A DNA stretch of 64,000 bases from Trematomus loennbergii (lineage: Eukaryota > Chordata > Actinopteri > Perciformes > Nototheniidae), in contig JAAOOA010000026.1 in NCBI GenBank assembly GCA_012861695.1, positions 21,674,001 through 21,738,000 on the forward strand, in the 5' to 3' direction. The notes beneath the pieces are model-generated. The model saw only the letters and a list, made by a program, of their open reading frames with translations. It did no database searches and was not told the DNA's origin. Positions 33,781-47,146 of the stretch are shown piece by piece (position 1 is the stretch's first letter; each line of letters opens with the position of its first letter). The position numbers were made by a program, and so were the translations under genes.

Positions 33781-35099
33781 AACTGAAACAGACACAGACA
33801 GACAGAGAGGGCGGGACACAGGGGGACGGCGAGACGGCAGTGGTTGAAACAAAGCGGTATGTTTTGACTGGCACTAACGGCACAACGGTTGAGGAGTGAA
33901 GATCAGTTGAGCGTTTCTGTGACTCCGCCCAGCGGCTGCTCTTCTGAGAGGCACCGCTCTGACAGCTCTGTCTACTGGGAAACGCGCTAAAAGTCCTTCT
34001 GGAGGTAAGCAACACTACACAATTTCACCAAGTCTGAGAGTAAAAGCTTTCTCGAAGGTTCGTTTTGCTTTCTTACAACGTTACGTTAATGTTAACGTAA
34101 CCTTACGTTTGCTAGGAGGCTAGCTGTCTTAGCCAACAACAGTTAGCAGCTAACGTTTTCTGCAGTTTGTGTTTCCCCTGAAAAACGTGATGTAGTTATT
34201 TAAGGGTAAGTTAACTTAACGTTATCTTACAAGTTGAGAGAGTTACGTTTTGTTTAAAATCGTCAATGTAATGCCATTAGAGGTTTTGTGTTGAACATGA
34301 AGTTAGCTAACTGTAGCTCTCTACCAAAGGTTAGCATGTTAAGCTGTAGTTTGTGTGGCAGCTCGCTTAATACAAAGAGGGTTTTTGTGCTACATTGTAA
34401 ACTTATCTACCTGAAATTGTAGGGACAGTTTTTTTCTACTTAATGATACAGACCATTGTTGAGAAGATGCAAAACATACTGTAAATTAGTTGGGTCTGAC
34501 ATATACTTTGAGTAATGTTACTTTGCTGCTAAAAAATGAAATATTATCAGAAGAGGATATCACCAAAGTGTGTGATTCTGTCGGGGATTTGATCTGTTCT
34601 CTGCATGTCGTACAGGGCCTATGTACACACTGCCCTGGTATTAATTAAAAATATAATTGTAAAATGTAAGTCTCCCGCTCTTGTCATCGTTCAGGCTTTG
34701 CATTTGAACTCCTATGACTGGTTGCGGATTGAAGGGAATAACTTCCTGGCCTTCCTAACATCCAGGAAAAAGGTGAGATTCTAATCCATTTCAATGCCAA
34801 AAGCAAGTTATTGTTTTAAAAATTTTAAATATGATTTTTTGGGGAATTTCAGTTTTATTGGACAGTAGAGATCTAATGGAAACAGTGGAGAGGGAGGAGA
34901 TGATATTCAGCAAAAGGCCGAGCCGGATGGTTGCTGCTCCATGTGGAACGTGTTCTATCAGGTAAAGCACTTTGGTACCCAGTTATTTATGGTATTGAGT
35001 TTGAATTTAGCCTTTGGAAGGTATCTTCCAACAGTGCATTGTAAAGACTGAAAAAATAGGCTCAGGTTAAAGCTTGACATGATTTGGTCTTTTACTTAA

Positions 35100-35472
35100 A
35101 GGTGGGGTAGGTAATTTTGGAGAAACCAGCTTGAGTGCGCTAGAATTTGAAAATACACAACCGGAAAAAATCTGCCACTTCCTTACAGAGCCACTCCTCC
35201 AACACACACGAACGCGCACATGACCAATGAGGGAACGAGTTAAGTTTGTGCACAGATGGAAGGCTGACAGGCAGGTAGGCCATCCAGTTACTTTAGCCGG
35301 GCCGGCTAAAATGATTGGTCGTGCTTTTTACAGTACTACGGCTTCCACAGATGACATTTTTTTATGGATATTTTGTCAAAGCACTTAAGATTTTCATTGC
35401 TATCGGGATGTTGAGAGCATTCCATGGAATATAACAAAAAGTGCCGGTTTCTCAAACGTACCTACCCCACCT
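35100..35472. mobile_element. 373-bp TTAA-flanked MITE
   Basis: TTAA lies at 35096-35099 and 35473-35476. Ends AGGTGGGGTAGGTA / TACCTACCCCACCT are perfect inverted repeats. A second copy of this family, disrupted by another insertion, is at 44133-45582. Non-coding. Confidence 0.9.
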
Positions 35473-36933
35473 TTAAGAGGATGTTTGTACTCCTGTCTTC
35501 TTTTATTTCCTTATATTTCTTTCAGGTGTAACATCTACCAATGGTTGTACATAGACCTCCTCCACCTCTTTGCTGTCCTACTAGTCAACCCTCCTGATCA
35601 GAGCCTTTCCTAAATAGTGGTAAGTTGTTTTACAGTTCAGTGTACGTTAATTTAGCAACTTAATGCTTTACTGCTGTTCAATAAACCCTATATATATATA
35701 CATCCATCAGTAATCAAAAAACAAATCATCCAACACAAAATAGAATAAATCTATTTATTTTTATACTACAGCATCTATTGGGACTGCGCATTGATGTCAT
35801 CAAGAGCCATTGAGTCTACCTTTTGTAGTCGGCCTCTCAGAATGTTTATAATTTCTGTCTCTTAACATTCCTATAATCATTTGTTTTTTTATTGTTGGTA
35901 TTGTTTTGTTCTTTATTTTTGTTGGGAGAATCACTTTGCAATTGTGTAAGTACTATAAATAGTTATACTAATATTATTGTTGTTACCATCATTACTATTA
36001 TTAAAAATGTTTTCTTTGTTTTCTTTATTCATCGCTGCAGAAAGGATCATGCCAGCCCACATCAAACACCTGATCAAGAACTTGTGAATCTTCAGGCAGA
36101 AAGATGAAAACACCTGTTCAAAGTTCCAGTTTCCTGTACATCGAACCATGCATGTACTCTGTTCCACATGTCTTCAGTCAGTTCTGGACCCCATGACTCG
36201 GACACTAGTTCTACCAAGGCTCATTAGAGGTAAGCAGTGGTAGGAGAGTGGAGTTATCTTTGTATTTAGGCTGCAAGTCGACAAGAATAGATTACAAATC
36301 GCTTAAAAAATTGTTCAGACAAGAGGCACCATGTGTTACGCAGGTGTGGCGCTGATATAGTCTATATAATATGCGGTTGAACATTAAAATTACATTATTT
36401 CCGGTGCAGAGACAAACACTCGAGGTGGATGTATAAAGTATATACTGGTGTTAATAAAATATAGCGTATATCCCTCAATTTATCGACAATAAGAATGACA
36501 ATACATACTTCCGGGTGTAAAGTAATATATCTATCATACTGTAGCAGGGTGTCCGCGGGTCTTAAAAAGTATTAAAAGTTGATAAATCAATTTAGCGAAA
36601 ATTAAGGCTATTTCAAAGTATTAAATGGCATTTTCCAAGTATTACATTTTGTAGCTTGTTTTCAATAAGTATATAAATTGTCCAAAGAGGTTGTATTCTA
36701 CAGTCTGCCTGAATGTAATCATTGCGTAGGTGTGTAGTGTGATTCTGTGTAGTTTATTTATGGCATCCCATTGGATTTGACGTCATCTGAACAGGACATC
36801 GCACACTCACTGCTTGATAGCGCGCGAAGGTCCTTTTACGCCGGTTGCTAAACAACATCGTCATGGGGAAATGCAAGTCTGCGTCCAAATGATTGGAAGA
36901 TAAGGAGGAAGGACAATCAATACTGTATATTAG

Positions 36934-37217
36934 AGATGTCCCGATCCGATCACGTGATCGGGGATCGGAGCCGATCACGTGATTTTCAAAAGATCGGAAT
37001 CGGGAGAAAAAAATCGGGGATCGGGATTTAAATTTTTTTTTTTTATATAAAATATTTTTATTATTTTATTTAATGTTACAAACAAAAATGACCATGTTCA
37101 CGTCTTAAAGTCATCCTGAGGACTTAGTTTTGGTTTAAAATTACACAACATCATGTATGTGTTGCTTCTTTTGGGCTTGTTTTCATAGACCTGGTTGCTT
37201 ATTTCTCTCAAATCAGC
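36934..37217 (+). mobile_element. truncated GATCGG-rich hAT-like element
   Basis: TAGAGATGTCCCGATCCGATCACGTGATCGG and the next roughly 280 bp match 59818-60105, the left part of the complete element there. It ends abruptly at CTCAAATCAG, where GCTGG-type repeats begin, so the remainder has been lost. Confidence 0.85.
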
Positions 37218-37607
37218 TATCCTGACCAGCTAATGGTGACCAGCTACTAGACCACTGTGACCACCAGCTTTTACAAGCTAAACCAGCTATCCCGACCAGC
37301 TAATGGTGACCAGCTAGACCACTGTGACCACCAGCTTTTACCAGCTATCCCGACCAGCTAAACCACTGTGACCAAACCAGCTATCCTGACCAGCTAGACC
37401 ACTGTGACCACCAGCTTTTACCAGCTAAACCAGCTATCCCGACCAGCTAATGGTGACCAGCTAGACCACTGTGACCAAACCAGCTATCCTGACCAGCTAA
37501 AGTGTCCAAAACCCCTCTTAACCAGCAAACTAATCCAGCCTAATATTGACTGGCTGGTAAACCAGCCTGACCAGCCTTGTTGGTCTTAGCTGGTTTTTTC
37601 AGCAGGG

Positions 37608-37722
37608 AATGCAATTAATCGCAGAAAATCCTTTGATTAATCATGATTAAAATGTTTAATCGTTGCCCAGCAATAATAAATAGACTTAAGTGTTACCAAA
37701 GACTTTAACGTGTTACCAAAGA
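37608..37722 (-). repeat. duplicated flank in copy C
   Basis: Reverse complement of 7515-7630 and 52765-52880 (TGCGATTAATTGCATT ... TTTGGTAACACG). It is separated from its continuation at 33443-33470 by the CCAGC-ended element. Confidence 0.88.
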
Positions 37723-37730
37723 GTTTAAAG

Positions 37731-38266
37731 CAGGTGTGTCCAAACTTTTTTCACAGAGGGCCACATACAGAAAAATATACGAAGGGCTGGGCCACTCATA
37801 AAGGTGAGGTATATCGCCTCGTAAGTTAAGTTATAAGTTATCAAAATGTAGCTAAATTAGGCTTGATACATTAATATGCTTTTAAGAAAAAAAAACAGCC
37901 TACATCACAGCTCTCTCTATCGGGTTTCATTTATCTTGTTGGCAGCTCATCCCTTAAAAACAGAAGTCTCAGAGTCATTATAATAACATGAAATATGGGT
38001 CTATTTCAAGCTTGTTATGTAAATAAGTTATTAGGCTTTTTTTCATCAACTAAGATTTGTTAGAACATTTTATCAACATGAATTGACTGAATTTATTTTA
38101 AAAGTGAGCTTATTAACACATGGACACTAGTGTGTAATATGGTTGTACATATATATTTAAGAAGTACAATATGAGAAAAGCACACGTTTCATTTGTGGGC
38201 CATATTTCCTTATACGTTTTGAATCAGCTGAGGGCCGGCCTCCGGGCCGTAGTTTGGACCGCCCTG
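37731..38266 (-). mobile_element. hAT-like element in intron 1, copy C (536 bp, uninterrupted)
   Basis: Perfect 8-bp duplication GTTTAAAG lies at 37723-37730 and 38267-38274. Ends CAGGTGTGTCCAAAC and GTTTGGACCGCCCTG are inverted. It is the simplest version of the element that also occupies copies A and B at the same site, and it serves as the empty-site reference for their nested insertions. Confidence 0.92.
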
Positions 38267-38301
38267 GTTTAAAGTGTTAATTAAGAGTAAAGGGAACATA
38301 C

Positions 38302-38488
38302 CTGCTCTGTGTATCCGAAGCTGAGGCTGTAAAACAGCGTCCAGTAGTTTCTGGAGTCTCTTGTTCTCCTCTTTTGAACGAGACAGCTCCTCCTCGTACT
38401 CTGCTATCGTTTTTTCAAACAGAGCAAATATCTCTTCAGTAGTGAGTCGCTGCTTCTTCAACGACAGCAGCATTTGGATTTTACTCAT
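38302..38488 (-). CDS. ZNF first coding exon, copy C (likely partner of the finger exon)
   Basis: ATG at 38488; 62 codons plus one base ending HRA and a GCAG/GTATGT donor. The protein is identical to copy A over this exon (MSKIQMLLSLKKQRL ... LQPQLRIHRA). It is probably a short coiled coil that mediates dimerisation. It is on the same strand as, and upstream of, the finger exon at 20325-21571, and the splice phases match. The intron would be about 16.7 kb, filled with transposons including a 2.3-kb hAT and a 4.1-kb CCAGC-ended element. That this copy is the one used is inference. An upstream nine-codon ORF and shared 5' UTR lie at 38489-38760. Confidence 0.78.
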
Positions 38489-38760
38489 GTTTACTAGATC
38501 ACCTTTTCCTGCAAACTCCGTTAAACACACTGTTTCTTTCTCTCCATCAAACTCTCAATCTGACTAGTGTTGCCAACGTGTTTCCAGATAGCATGCTAAG
38601 CTAGCTCCTATAGTCCGAGGTAAACGCTCCAGAAAAAAGAGCACACCGTCCATTCGGAGGTTTATCCAAACACACAGATGATGGAGCTCACAAACGCGTT
38701 CTCAGGAACACACAGAGAGAGAGAACCGTAGCGACGAGACGCCACCTGGACCCAGTGTGA
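38489..38760 (-). promoter_or_regulatory. 5' UTR of ZNF first exon, copy C
   Basis: Same sequence as 3403-3694 and 45821-46103, ending AGTGTGA against the foldback element at 38761. It lacks about 25 bases near 38690 (the ACTACTGATCC region) present in A and B. Confidence 0.75.
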
Positions 38761-38817
38761 CTACCCGATCTGAATCCCTGCCCGATTTGCAATGCGCATG
38801 TGCGAGATGGACAACTA

Positions 38818-40022
38818 CTTCTTCTTCTTCTCTTCGTTTTTGGCGGATTGCAAACAACTTAAAAGGTGCATACCGCCACCTACTGTACATGAGTATGAAT
38901 CATCATATCATACCAACTCTTTAACCTATGATCTAATCAAAACAAATCTAAATAAATAAATCAACAAAAAACATGAAATAAATAAAACAAAAATAAAAAT
39001 CTATATTCTTTCCTGACCTAATGTTAAATTATTTTTCCTAACCCAGTTTCAGTCAAGAATGTAAACAGTGCCTTTCTGGTAGCTCTTACTCCCTCTCCTT
39101 TTGTTCCCAAAACACCAACCACACTCCATTCCCTCTCTGCCTCTAAAACTTTAGCCTTTAGTTTTTCTCTTTCAGCTTTATAGATGTCACAATGTAACAA
39201 GATATGTTCTACATTTTCTTTTACTCCACAGTTCCCACACTTGTCACTGTCACTTTTCCCCATGACATACAGCGTACCATTCAAAGCCGTGTGATTTATT
39301 CTGAATCTAGCGATCGTGATTTCCTCCCTTCTGTTTCTTTCTTTATAAATATGAATTGTAATTGTCTTTTGTACTTTGTGATAGTCTTTGCCTTTCTGGT
39401 CTTTCTCCCACCTTTTCTGCCAGATCTCCATCCTTTTTTTCTTAATTACTGCTTTTCCTTTTCCTTTACCAAGTTGAACTGGTAATGTTTTTTTCTTTTG
39501 TAGTGCACTTTTTGCTAATTTATCAGCACACTCGTTCCCTTTCACCCCCTCATGTGCAGGCACCCAGCAGAACTGCAGATCTATACCGCCTCTGTGCAGT
39601 CTTAACAGGCTATGATTCAGTTCTATCTGGCAGTTGTTGTTGATTGTATGCTTTTTAATATGGACAATGAATCTGTGCACATCACCACCCTATCTGGTCT
39701 GACCTCTTCAACCCACTGTAATCCTGCATTTCTGCTGTGTACACTGATAATTGATCAGACGCTCTTTTTGAAATAGATATTTTAAATTCTGGGATGTATA
39801 TACCAACTCCAACACACTCTTCCTTGTTCTTAGAACCATCTGTGTAAATTTGTAGGTAATTGTAGTACCTTTCATTCAGATACATACTTGTTTTAATTCC
39901 CACTTCATTTATTTGCCTCTCTTTTTTCCTTTCTACAATACTCATATCTATGTTAGCTTCTGGGAAGAGCCATGGGGGAACACTACTAAATGGGGTTGCT
40001 TTGGCAAACGTGATATTCTTAT
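38818..40022 (-). pseudogene. RNase-H-type LINE (copy 3), 5'-truncated, with TSD
   Basis: The insertion is flanked by TGGACAACTA at 38808-38817 and 40013/40022-40031, a 9-10 bp target duplication. The minus strand encodes an RNase H region starting near 39835 (IYTDGSKNKEE), CWVPAHEGVKGNECADKLAK near 39545, a basic linker, and a CGNCGVKENVEHILLHC motif near 39200-39250, with a stop at 39024. The 218-codon frame 39024-39680 is intact; one frame break separates it from the upstream part (39682-40029). The 3' end carries the GGTGGCGGTATGCACC element and a GAAGAAGAAG tail. RNase H at the C-terminus suggests an I/Nimb-like LINE. Confidence 0.88.
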
Positions 40023-40839
40023 TGGACAACTAGATACGGCACCCCAAATATGACACTTGACACAGTGGCGTTTGGCAAAGCAGAAAACAAACAAAAAACG
40101 ACAATATGAATCTGAACGAGAGAGATGAGTTATTGTTATTACAACGTGACTTCACTATTATTTAACAACTCCTTTTATTGGGTGCAAAAATGTATGGCAT
40201 TCATCATTTATATCTAATTACATTAACTGTGAATGTCTTTCATTTTATTTCAAATTACATAAAAGATTTTCCATAAAAAAGTTGATTCAAGAACAAATCT
40301 CTGTTATTTGATCAGTACTTTTCTTATATGACTATTATATACATTTGAAAGATCTTTACCAGCTTTGGAATTATATATATATATAGCAATGCAAATCGGG
40401 CAACTATGGGCATAGATATGTCTCATAATTATTTGTGTGAACAGAAAAATAATTTGTGTGTAAATATGTGATTTGTAAATGTAAAACACCATCCACAAAT
40501 GCATTTAAAAGATTTGCAAACTCACAAATACATTTGCAAATGTAAAACGGATCTGCAAATACGCTAAATATTTTCATAAATAAAAAAAAGATCTGTGAAT
40601 ATCTCTTTAACATTGACAACTTTCGATCAGGCATTTGTACATCCATTTTGTATTTGTCAACCAAAAATGCGCGTGCGGATCTCAAATCTCTGCTTGCGGA
40701 TCTCAAATCTCTGCTTGTGGATCGTCTTTTTACACACACGGAATTTTGAGACATACTTTCTGCCGGTCTCGGCAAAAAATCTACTCGTGTCACTCAGTTA
40801 TTTTCGGAAGCCACGTGATGGCCTGCTGATGACGACATT

Positions 40840-42853
<2,014 letters not shown>

Positions 42854-43149
42854 GGAAACATGGGCCGTGACGGTAATGTATTGTCTGTCATACTGTTTGA
42901 TAAATCGTTCTCGCTCTGCCCATCCTTTTAAAGTGTGCTTCTCAGGTAGCTTACCTGTGTTGCTAAAGATGTGGCTGGGTGTTGGAGGAGCGTTTGGCAG
43001 TGTGAGGGTTGTATGTTGCAATTGTTGGTTTTGTTGGAGTGGGGTGCTTATGTCTTGTGTTTTTGTTGTTCATTACTGGTGTTTTTTGTTTTGTCAGGGT
43101 TGGGTTGGTGTGCCGGTGGTCCTGGGGACACCGACTTTAGGGGGGGGGG

Positions 43150-43457
43150 TGTGACGACCCCTGCCTTGTTATCTCTTGTGTGTGTGTATGTTCCTTTAAG
43201 GTTTTCCCTTTGGTCTATCAGCTGGGATTGAGGATACCTGGCGGCTGGTACCAGAGGGTTAAAGGGCCTGAGTGAGACCCGCAATCTCTCTCCCCGCAGA
43301 GGACCGGACCTCGGAGAGCAGCCACGTCGCCTATTCTTTTTTGCCTTGCCTTTTTGTTTGTCTTCGGCCACATTAAGTTTTGTTAAATAAATACCTTTTT
43401 CTACATATTCTTGTCCTTCCCACGCTTTTTGTTATGGCTAAGAGCCAGGCCATGACA
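43150..43457 (+). mobile_element. 3' LTR (308 bp)
   Basis: A purine run TTAGGGGGGGGGG precedes TGTGACGACCCC. The unit ends CCAGGCCATGACA, giving TG...CA boundaries. An AATAAA lies at about 43385, as expected for a polyadenylation signal in an LTR. Only one LTR is present in the window, so boundaries are inferred from these signals and not from a paired copy. Confidence 0.65.
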
Positions 43458-43799
43458 TGTTCATTTGACTCAGATGTGCTGATAATATCCGCAATATAAA
43501 TCTTTAAACGTCTTCTTACCTTTAAAAGTCCATCACGAACGGTCTATTATGCTGCAACTCTACTGTGCTGCGGCCGCAGATCGTCAATAGTTCCCAGGAA
43601 GTCAGCGGCAAGCTAACTTCCGGGGAACTATTAAGGGCTCCACGATCCGCCATTGCTGTAAAAAACTGGTCCATTTGAGTGAACGGAGATGTCGTAACTC
43701 TTCTATCTATATGGCGCTGGGGCAACCCAAATAGGACACTTGATGTCTAGACGGCTGCCCAATATGCATTGCGCATGCGCAAGTTTTAAACTTAAACGG
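43458..43799. other. non-coding stretch with NRF1-like palindrome
   Basis: Unassigned sequence following the LTR. About 43715-43740 (GGCAACCCAAATAGGACACTTG) matches the foldback family. GCGCATGCGC at 43771-43780 is a perfect NRF1-type palindrome. No exon can be supported. Confidence 0.5.
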
Positions 43800-43817
43800 T
43801 TGCCCGATTTGCATTGC

Positions 43818-43848
<31 letters not shown>

Positions 43849-44132
43849 ATTCCAAAGCTGGTGAAGACCTTTCAAATTTAGCTATAATAGTCATATAAGA
43901 AAAGTACTGATCTAATAACAGAGATTTGTTCTTAAATCAACTTTTTTATGGAAAATCTTTTATGTAATTGTATTTAATTAATAAAATGAAAGACATTCAC
44001 AGTTAATGTAATTAGATATACATTATTAATGCCATACATTTTTGCATACATTCACAGTAAATATTTCTTCAGTATGATAGCTGTCTAACAGAAGTTAAAT
44101 CCATTTCACACTTATTCTGAGAATGTACTTAA

Positions 44133-45582
44133 AGGTGGGGTAGGTAATTTTGGAGAAACCAGGGTTGCGGTCGAATAGTCCATTTAGCTTAGGAACCTTC
44201 CTAACGGAGTGAAATTACCCGGAAGTCCCTCAGTGGCAGCCATGATAAGTGCCGTTCGAATTCTCTAAATGAAAGGAAAGGAGGTTTCAAACTTCCTTTA
44301 TAACCTCCTTTAGCTTAGGAACCACTGGACCTCCCTAACCTAAAGGAGAGGAGAAAATGCTGCCCCACAATGCCTTGCGGCCGCGGCATTTGCCGTCACA
44401 CAACAGTCGGCCGTTCACGGAAACAACCGATTATGAACGAGAAATTATATCATGAAAGTTACGGTGCTTATTAAGCATTTTAAAACGTATGTGGTAAGTT
44501 GTCAAAGTGCTTTGTTTTGAACGTTCATCAGTATTATAATCAAAAAGAGAAATATGAACGTTAGTTTTTACTGAAATGATCAAATAAAGTCAACATTTCA
44601 CAGTCTTTACTGAGCTGTGTGGGGTTTGTTCAACTTTTTAAAGATGTTTGAATGGTGATATACACAGTGATAGATGTTAAGGACTAAAGTTTATAATAAA
44701 TACATTTGTATTGATTTTAAGATCTTTTCATACAATCATACGTAGGCTATTGGGATCATTTGTATTAATGTGGACCGGAGGGAGAGGGTGACGAGCACAA
44801 GTTTCACTTTCCTTTTTTATTTCAATTCCAACTTTGGTCATGAAGAATATGTTTCTCTGTTGTCCCCGTTCATAAAGCATAAAACAACAGCATCAGAGCA
44901 CGGTGCAGAGTCTCTAGATGAGTTTACAGTAGTCCCTCGTTCTTATTAAACATCCATGTTGTAGTCCGCTGTATAGAAAACTGTAGTTTCCATAGTTTCC
45001 CCACAGCAGCAGACGCACAATTATGACCTCCGCTGGCGCATCATAAACACGTTGGATAGTGAAAGTGCAGTCGGATTCTCTAAAGTACCGCAGTCTCTTC
45101 TCCTAAATCCTTTTGAATTCTCCTATCCACTATCCCTTAACCCCGTGACGTTTCACTCAGAGGTCAAGGGATAGACGATAGGGTTAGAATTTAGGAGCTG
45201 ATTTTTGGACTATTCGACCGCAACCCAGCTCGAGTGCGCTAGAATTTGAAAATACACAGACGGAAAAAGACTGCCACTTCCTCACAGAGCCCCTCCTCCA
45301 ACACACACGAATGCGCACATGACCAATGAGGGCACGAGATAAGTTTGTGCACAGATGGAAGGCTGACAGGCAGGTAGGCCATCCAGTTATTTTAGCCGGG
45401 CCGGCTATAAAATGATTGGTCGTGCTTTTTACAGTACTACGGCTTCCACAGATGAAATTTCTTTATGGAATTTTTGTCAAAGCACTTAAGATATTCATTG
45501 CTATTGGGATGTTAAGAGCATTCCATGGAATATAACAAAAAGTGTATCTCGAGCCGGCTTCTCAAACTTACCTACCCCACCT
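44133..45582. mobile_element. TTAA-flanked MITE, interrupted copy
   Basis: Same family as 35100-35472: TTAA at 44129-44132 and 45583-45586, ends AGGTGGGGTAGGTA / TACCTACCCCACCT. Removing 44163-45225 and one CAG restores a sequence colinear with the 373-bp copy. It is inserted in the right arm of the foldback element. Confidence 0.9.
44163..45225. mobile_element. 1063-bp element with GGTTGCGGTCGAATAGTCC ends and 3-bp TSD
   Basis: The termini GGTTGCGGTCGAATAGTCC and GGACTATTCGACCGCAACC are perfect 19-bp inverted repeats. Comparison with the uninterrupted MITE at 35100 shows the target CAG duplicated (44160-44162 and 45226-45228), allowing for one-base ambiguity. No open frame with a recognised domain. 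A 3-bp duplication suggests PIF/Harbinger, but the usual TWA target is not seen, so the superfamily is left open. Confidence 0.85.
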
Positions 45583-45750
45583 TTAACCCAATAAAAGGAC
45601 TTTGTTAAATAATAGTGAAGTCACGTTGTAATAACAATAACTCATCTCTCTCGTTCAGATTAATATTGTCGTTTTTTTTTACTTTTCTTTTTCTGCTTTA
45701 CCAAACGCCACTGTGTCAAGTGTCCTATTTGATTTGCCGTATGTAGTTGT

Positions 45751-45787
45751 CCAATATGGCGGACCATCTCGCACATGCGCATTGCGC
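45751..45787 (+). promoter_or_regulatory. YY1-like and NRF1-like sites upstream of ZNF copy B
   Basis: CCAATATGGCGGACCATCTC followed by GCACATGCGCATTGCGC combines a YY1-type AATATGGCGG core with NRF1-type CATGCGCA words about 35 bases before the shared ZNF 5' UTR. The same combination is in both arms of the 55702-56173 palindrome. Copy C has the NRF1-like part (38795-38812), but the LINE insertion separates the rest. Promoter activity is inference. Confidence 0.55.
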
Positions 45788-45820
45788 AATTTAAATCGGG
45801 CAGGGATTCAGATCGGGTAG

Positions 45821-46103
45821 TCACACTGGGTCCAGGTGGCGTCTCGTCGCTACGGTTCTATCTCTCTGTGTTCCTGAGAAAGCGTTTGTGAGCTCCAGCA
45901 CTACTGATCCACCATCTGTGTGTTTGGATAAACCTCCGATTGGACTGTGTGCTCTTTTTCTGGAGCGTTTACCTCGGACTATAGGAGCTAGTTTAGCATG
46001 CTAGCTGGAAACACGTTGGCAACACTACTCAGATTGAGAGTTTGATGGAGAGAAAGAAACAGTGTGTTTAACGGAGTTTGCAGGAAAAGGTGATCTAGTA
46101 AAC
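45821..46103 (+). promoter_or_regulatory. 5' UTR of ZNF first exon, copy B
   Basis: Starts TCACACTGGGTCCAGGTGG directly at the end of the foldback element and closely matches 3403-3694. The nine-codon upstream ORF is retained (ATG at 46045). Confidence 0.75.
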
Positions 46104-46290
46104 ATGAGTAAAGTCCAAATGCTGCTTTCGTTGAAGAAGCAGCGACTCACTGCTGAAGAGATATTTGCTCTGTTTGAAAAAACGATAGCAGAGTACGAGG
46201 AGGAGCTGTCTCGTTCAAAAGAGGAGAACAAGAGACTCCAGAAACTACTGGACGCTGTTTTACAGCCTCAGCTTCGGATACACAGAGCAG
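46104..46290 (+). CDS. ZNF first coding exon, copy B (orphan in this window)
   Basis: Sixty-two codons plus one base, differing from copies A and C by Ile to Val at residue 4 and Thr to Ala at residue 17, with the same GCAG/GTCTGT donor. The open frame and the conservative changes suggest the exon has been under constraint or recently copied. No plus-strand finger exon follows before 64000; one could lie to the right of the window. Coiled-coil character as for the other copies. Confidence 0.78.
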
Positions 46291-46365
46291 GTCTGTTCCC
46301 TTTACTCTTAATTAACACTTTAAACCAGGGCGGTCCAAACTACGGCCCGGGGGCCGGTGTTGTGT

Positions 46366-46536
46366 CAAATTATGCACCCCCAATGCCAGGGGCATTGCCT
46401 GGACCTGCAAACATTCGGGGCTTAGCCCACAGTGGCGGCGGCCGCGGCGCTACAGTGGAATTTTCTACTGCAACACTCCCCACACGCACATACACAGTAC
46501 ACCCGCGACTGTTACAATGAAGGCTCGATAATCAGC

Positions 46537-46569
<33 letters not shown>

Positions 46570-47145
46570 ATCAGCATATAGGCAGAGCAGGGGTAAAGTG
46601 CTATTTTTTATGAGTGGGGGGCAGACCTCACCTCCTCTAGGGGGGTCCGGGGGGATGCTTTTTTTTTTTTAAATATTGAAGTTAAAAGCATCAATCTGGT
46701 GCACTTTGAGAGCAACATTAAGAGATCTATGGATACATCTCTCAACACCCATATGAAACAGAACTGTAAACAGATTTTCTATTTCTTTATGGATATTTTA
46801 CAAATCACTCCCCTTTTAAACTCTATTCTTGTTTTACTGTCATACAGTATTTCATAACTGTTTTTCCTTTATTCTCTTTTTTTTTTTATAACTATAATGT
46901 GATCATATGAAGGTGTGCTGCGGAAATAATCTTTTGAATAATTTGTGACCAAACCGTTTGAGACCCACTGAGATAACTTAGACTAAAGTTAACTATCTAA
47001 ACCCTCAGAGAGTCCTTTAGCTCACCTGAGTCTCTCAGTCTGAGAGGAGAGGACTCTCCTCCAGCTTGTTGTGGAACAAACAGCTCCTTATGTCCGTTAG
47101 CGCAGCTAGCTAACCAGATGCTAACAACATGGTCCCTGCTGGCAC
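46366..47145. other. unassigned sequence with (AT)n
   Basis: It starts GTGTTGTGTCAAATTATGC where homology to the hAT-like element of copies A and C ends. It has a GC-rich NotI-like patch near 46438, an (AT)n tract at 46537-46570 and T-runs. No gene is recognised. Confidence 0.5.
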
Positions 47146-47146
47146 C

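Larger units (their letters stand above)
33471..37607 (+). mobile_element. 4.1-kb CCAGC-ended element, full-length copy
   Basis: The termini CCCTGCTGAAAAAACCAGC and GCTGG...TTTTTTCAGCAGGG are inverted. The flanking sequence CATAAC-AA / AA-TGCAATT rejoins the uninterrupted CATAACAATGCAATT-type sequence seen in copies A and B, giving a 2-bp AA duplication. Subterminal regions are GCTGG tandem words. The interior (33780-36240) has several exon-like pieces with good donors (CTGGAG/GTAAGC 34003, AAAAG/GTGAG 34770, TAGTG/GTAAG 35620, AGAG/GTAAGC 36230) but no coherent protein. It contains nested elements at 35100-35472 and 36934-37217. The superfamily is not recognised. Confidence 0.8.
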
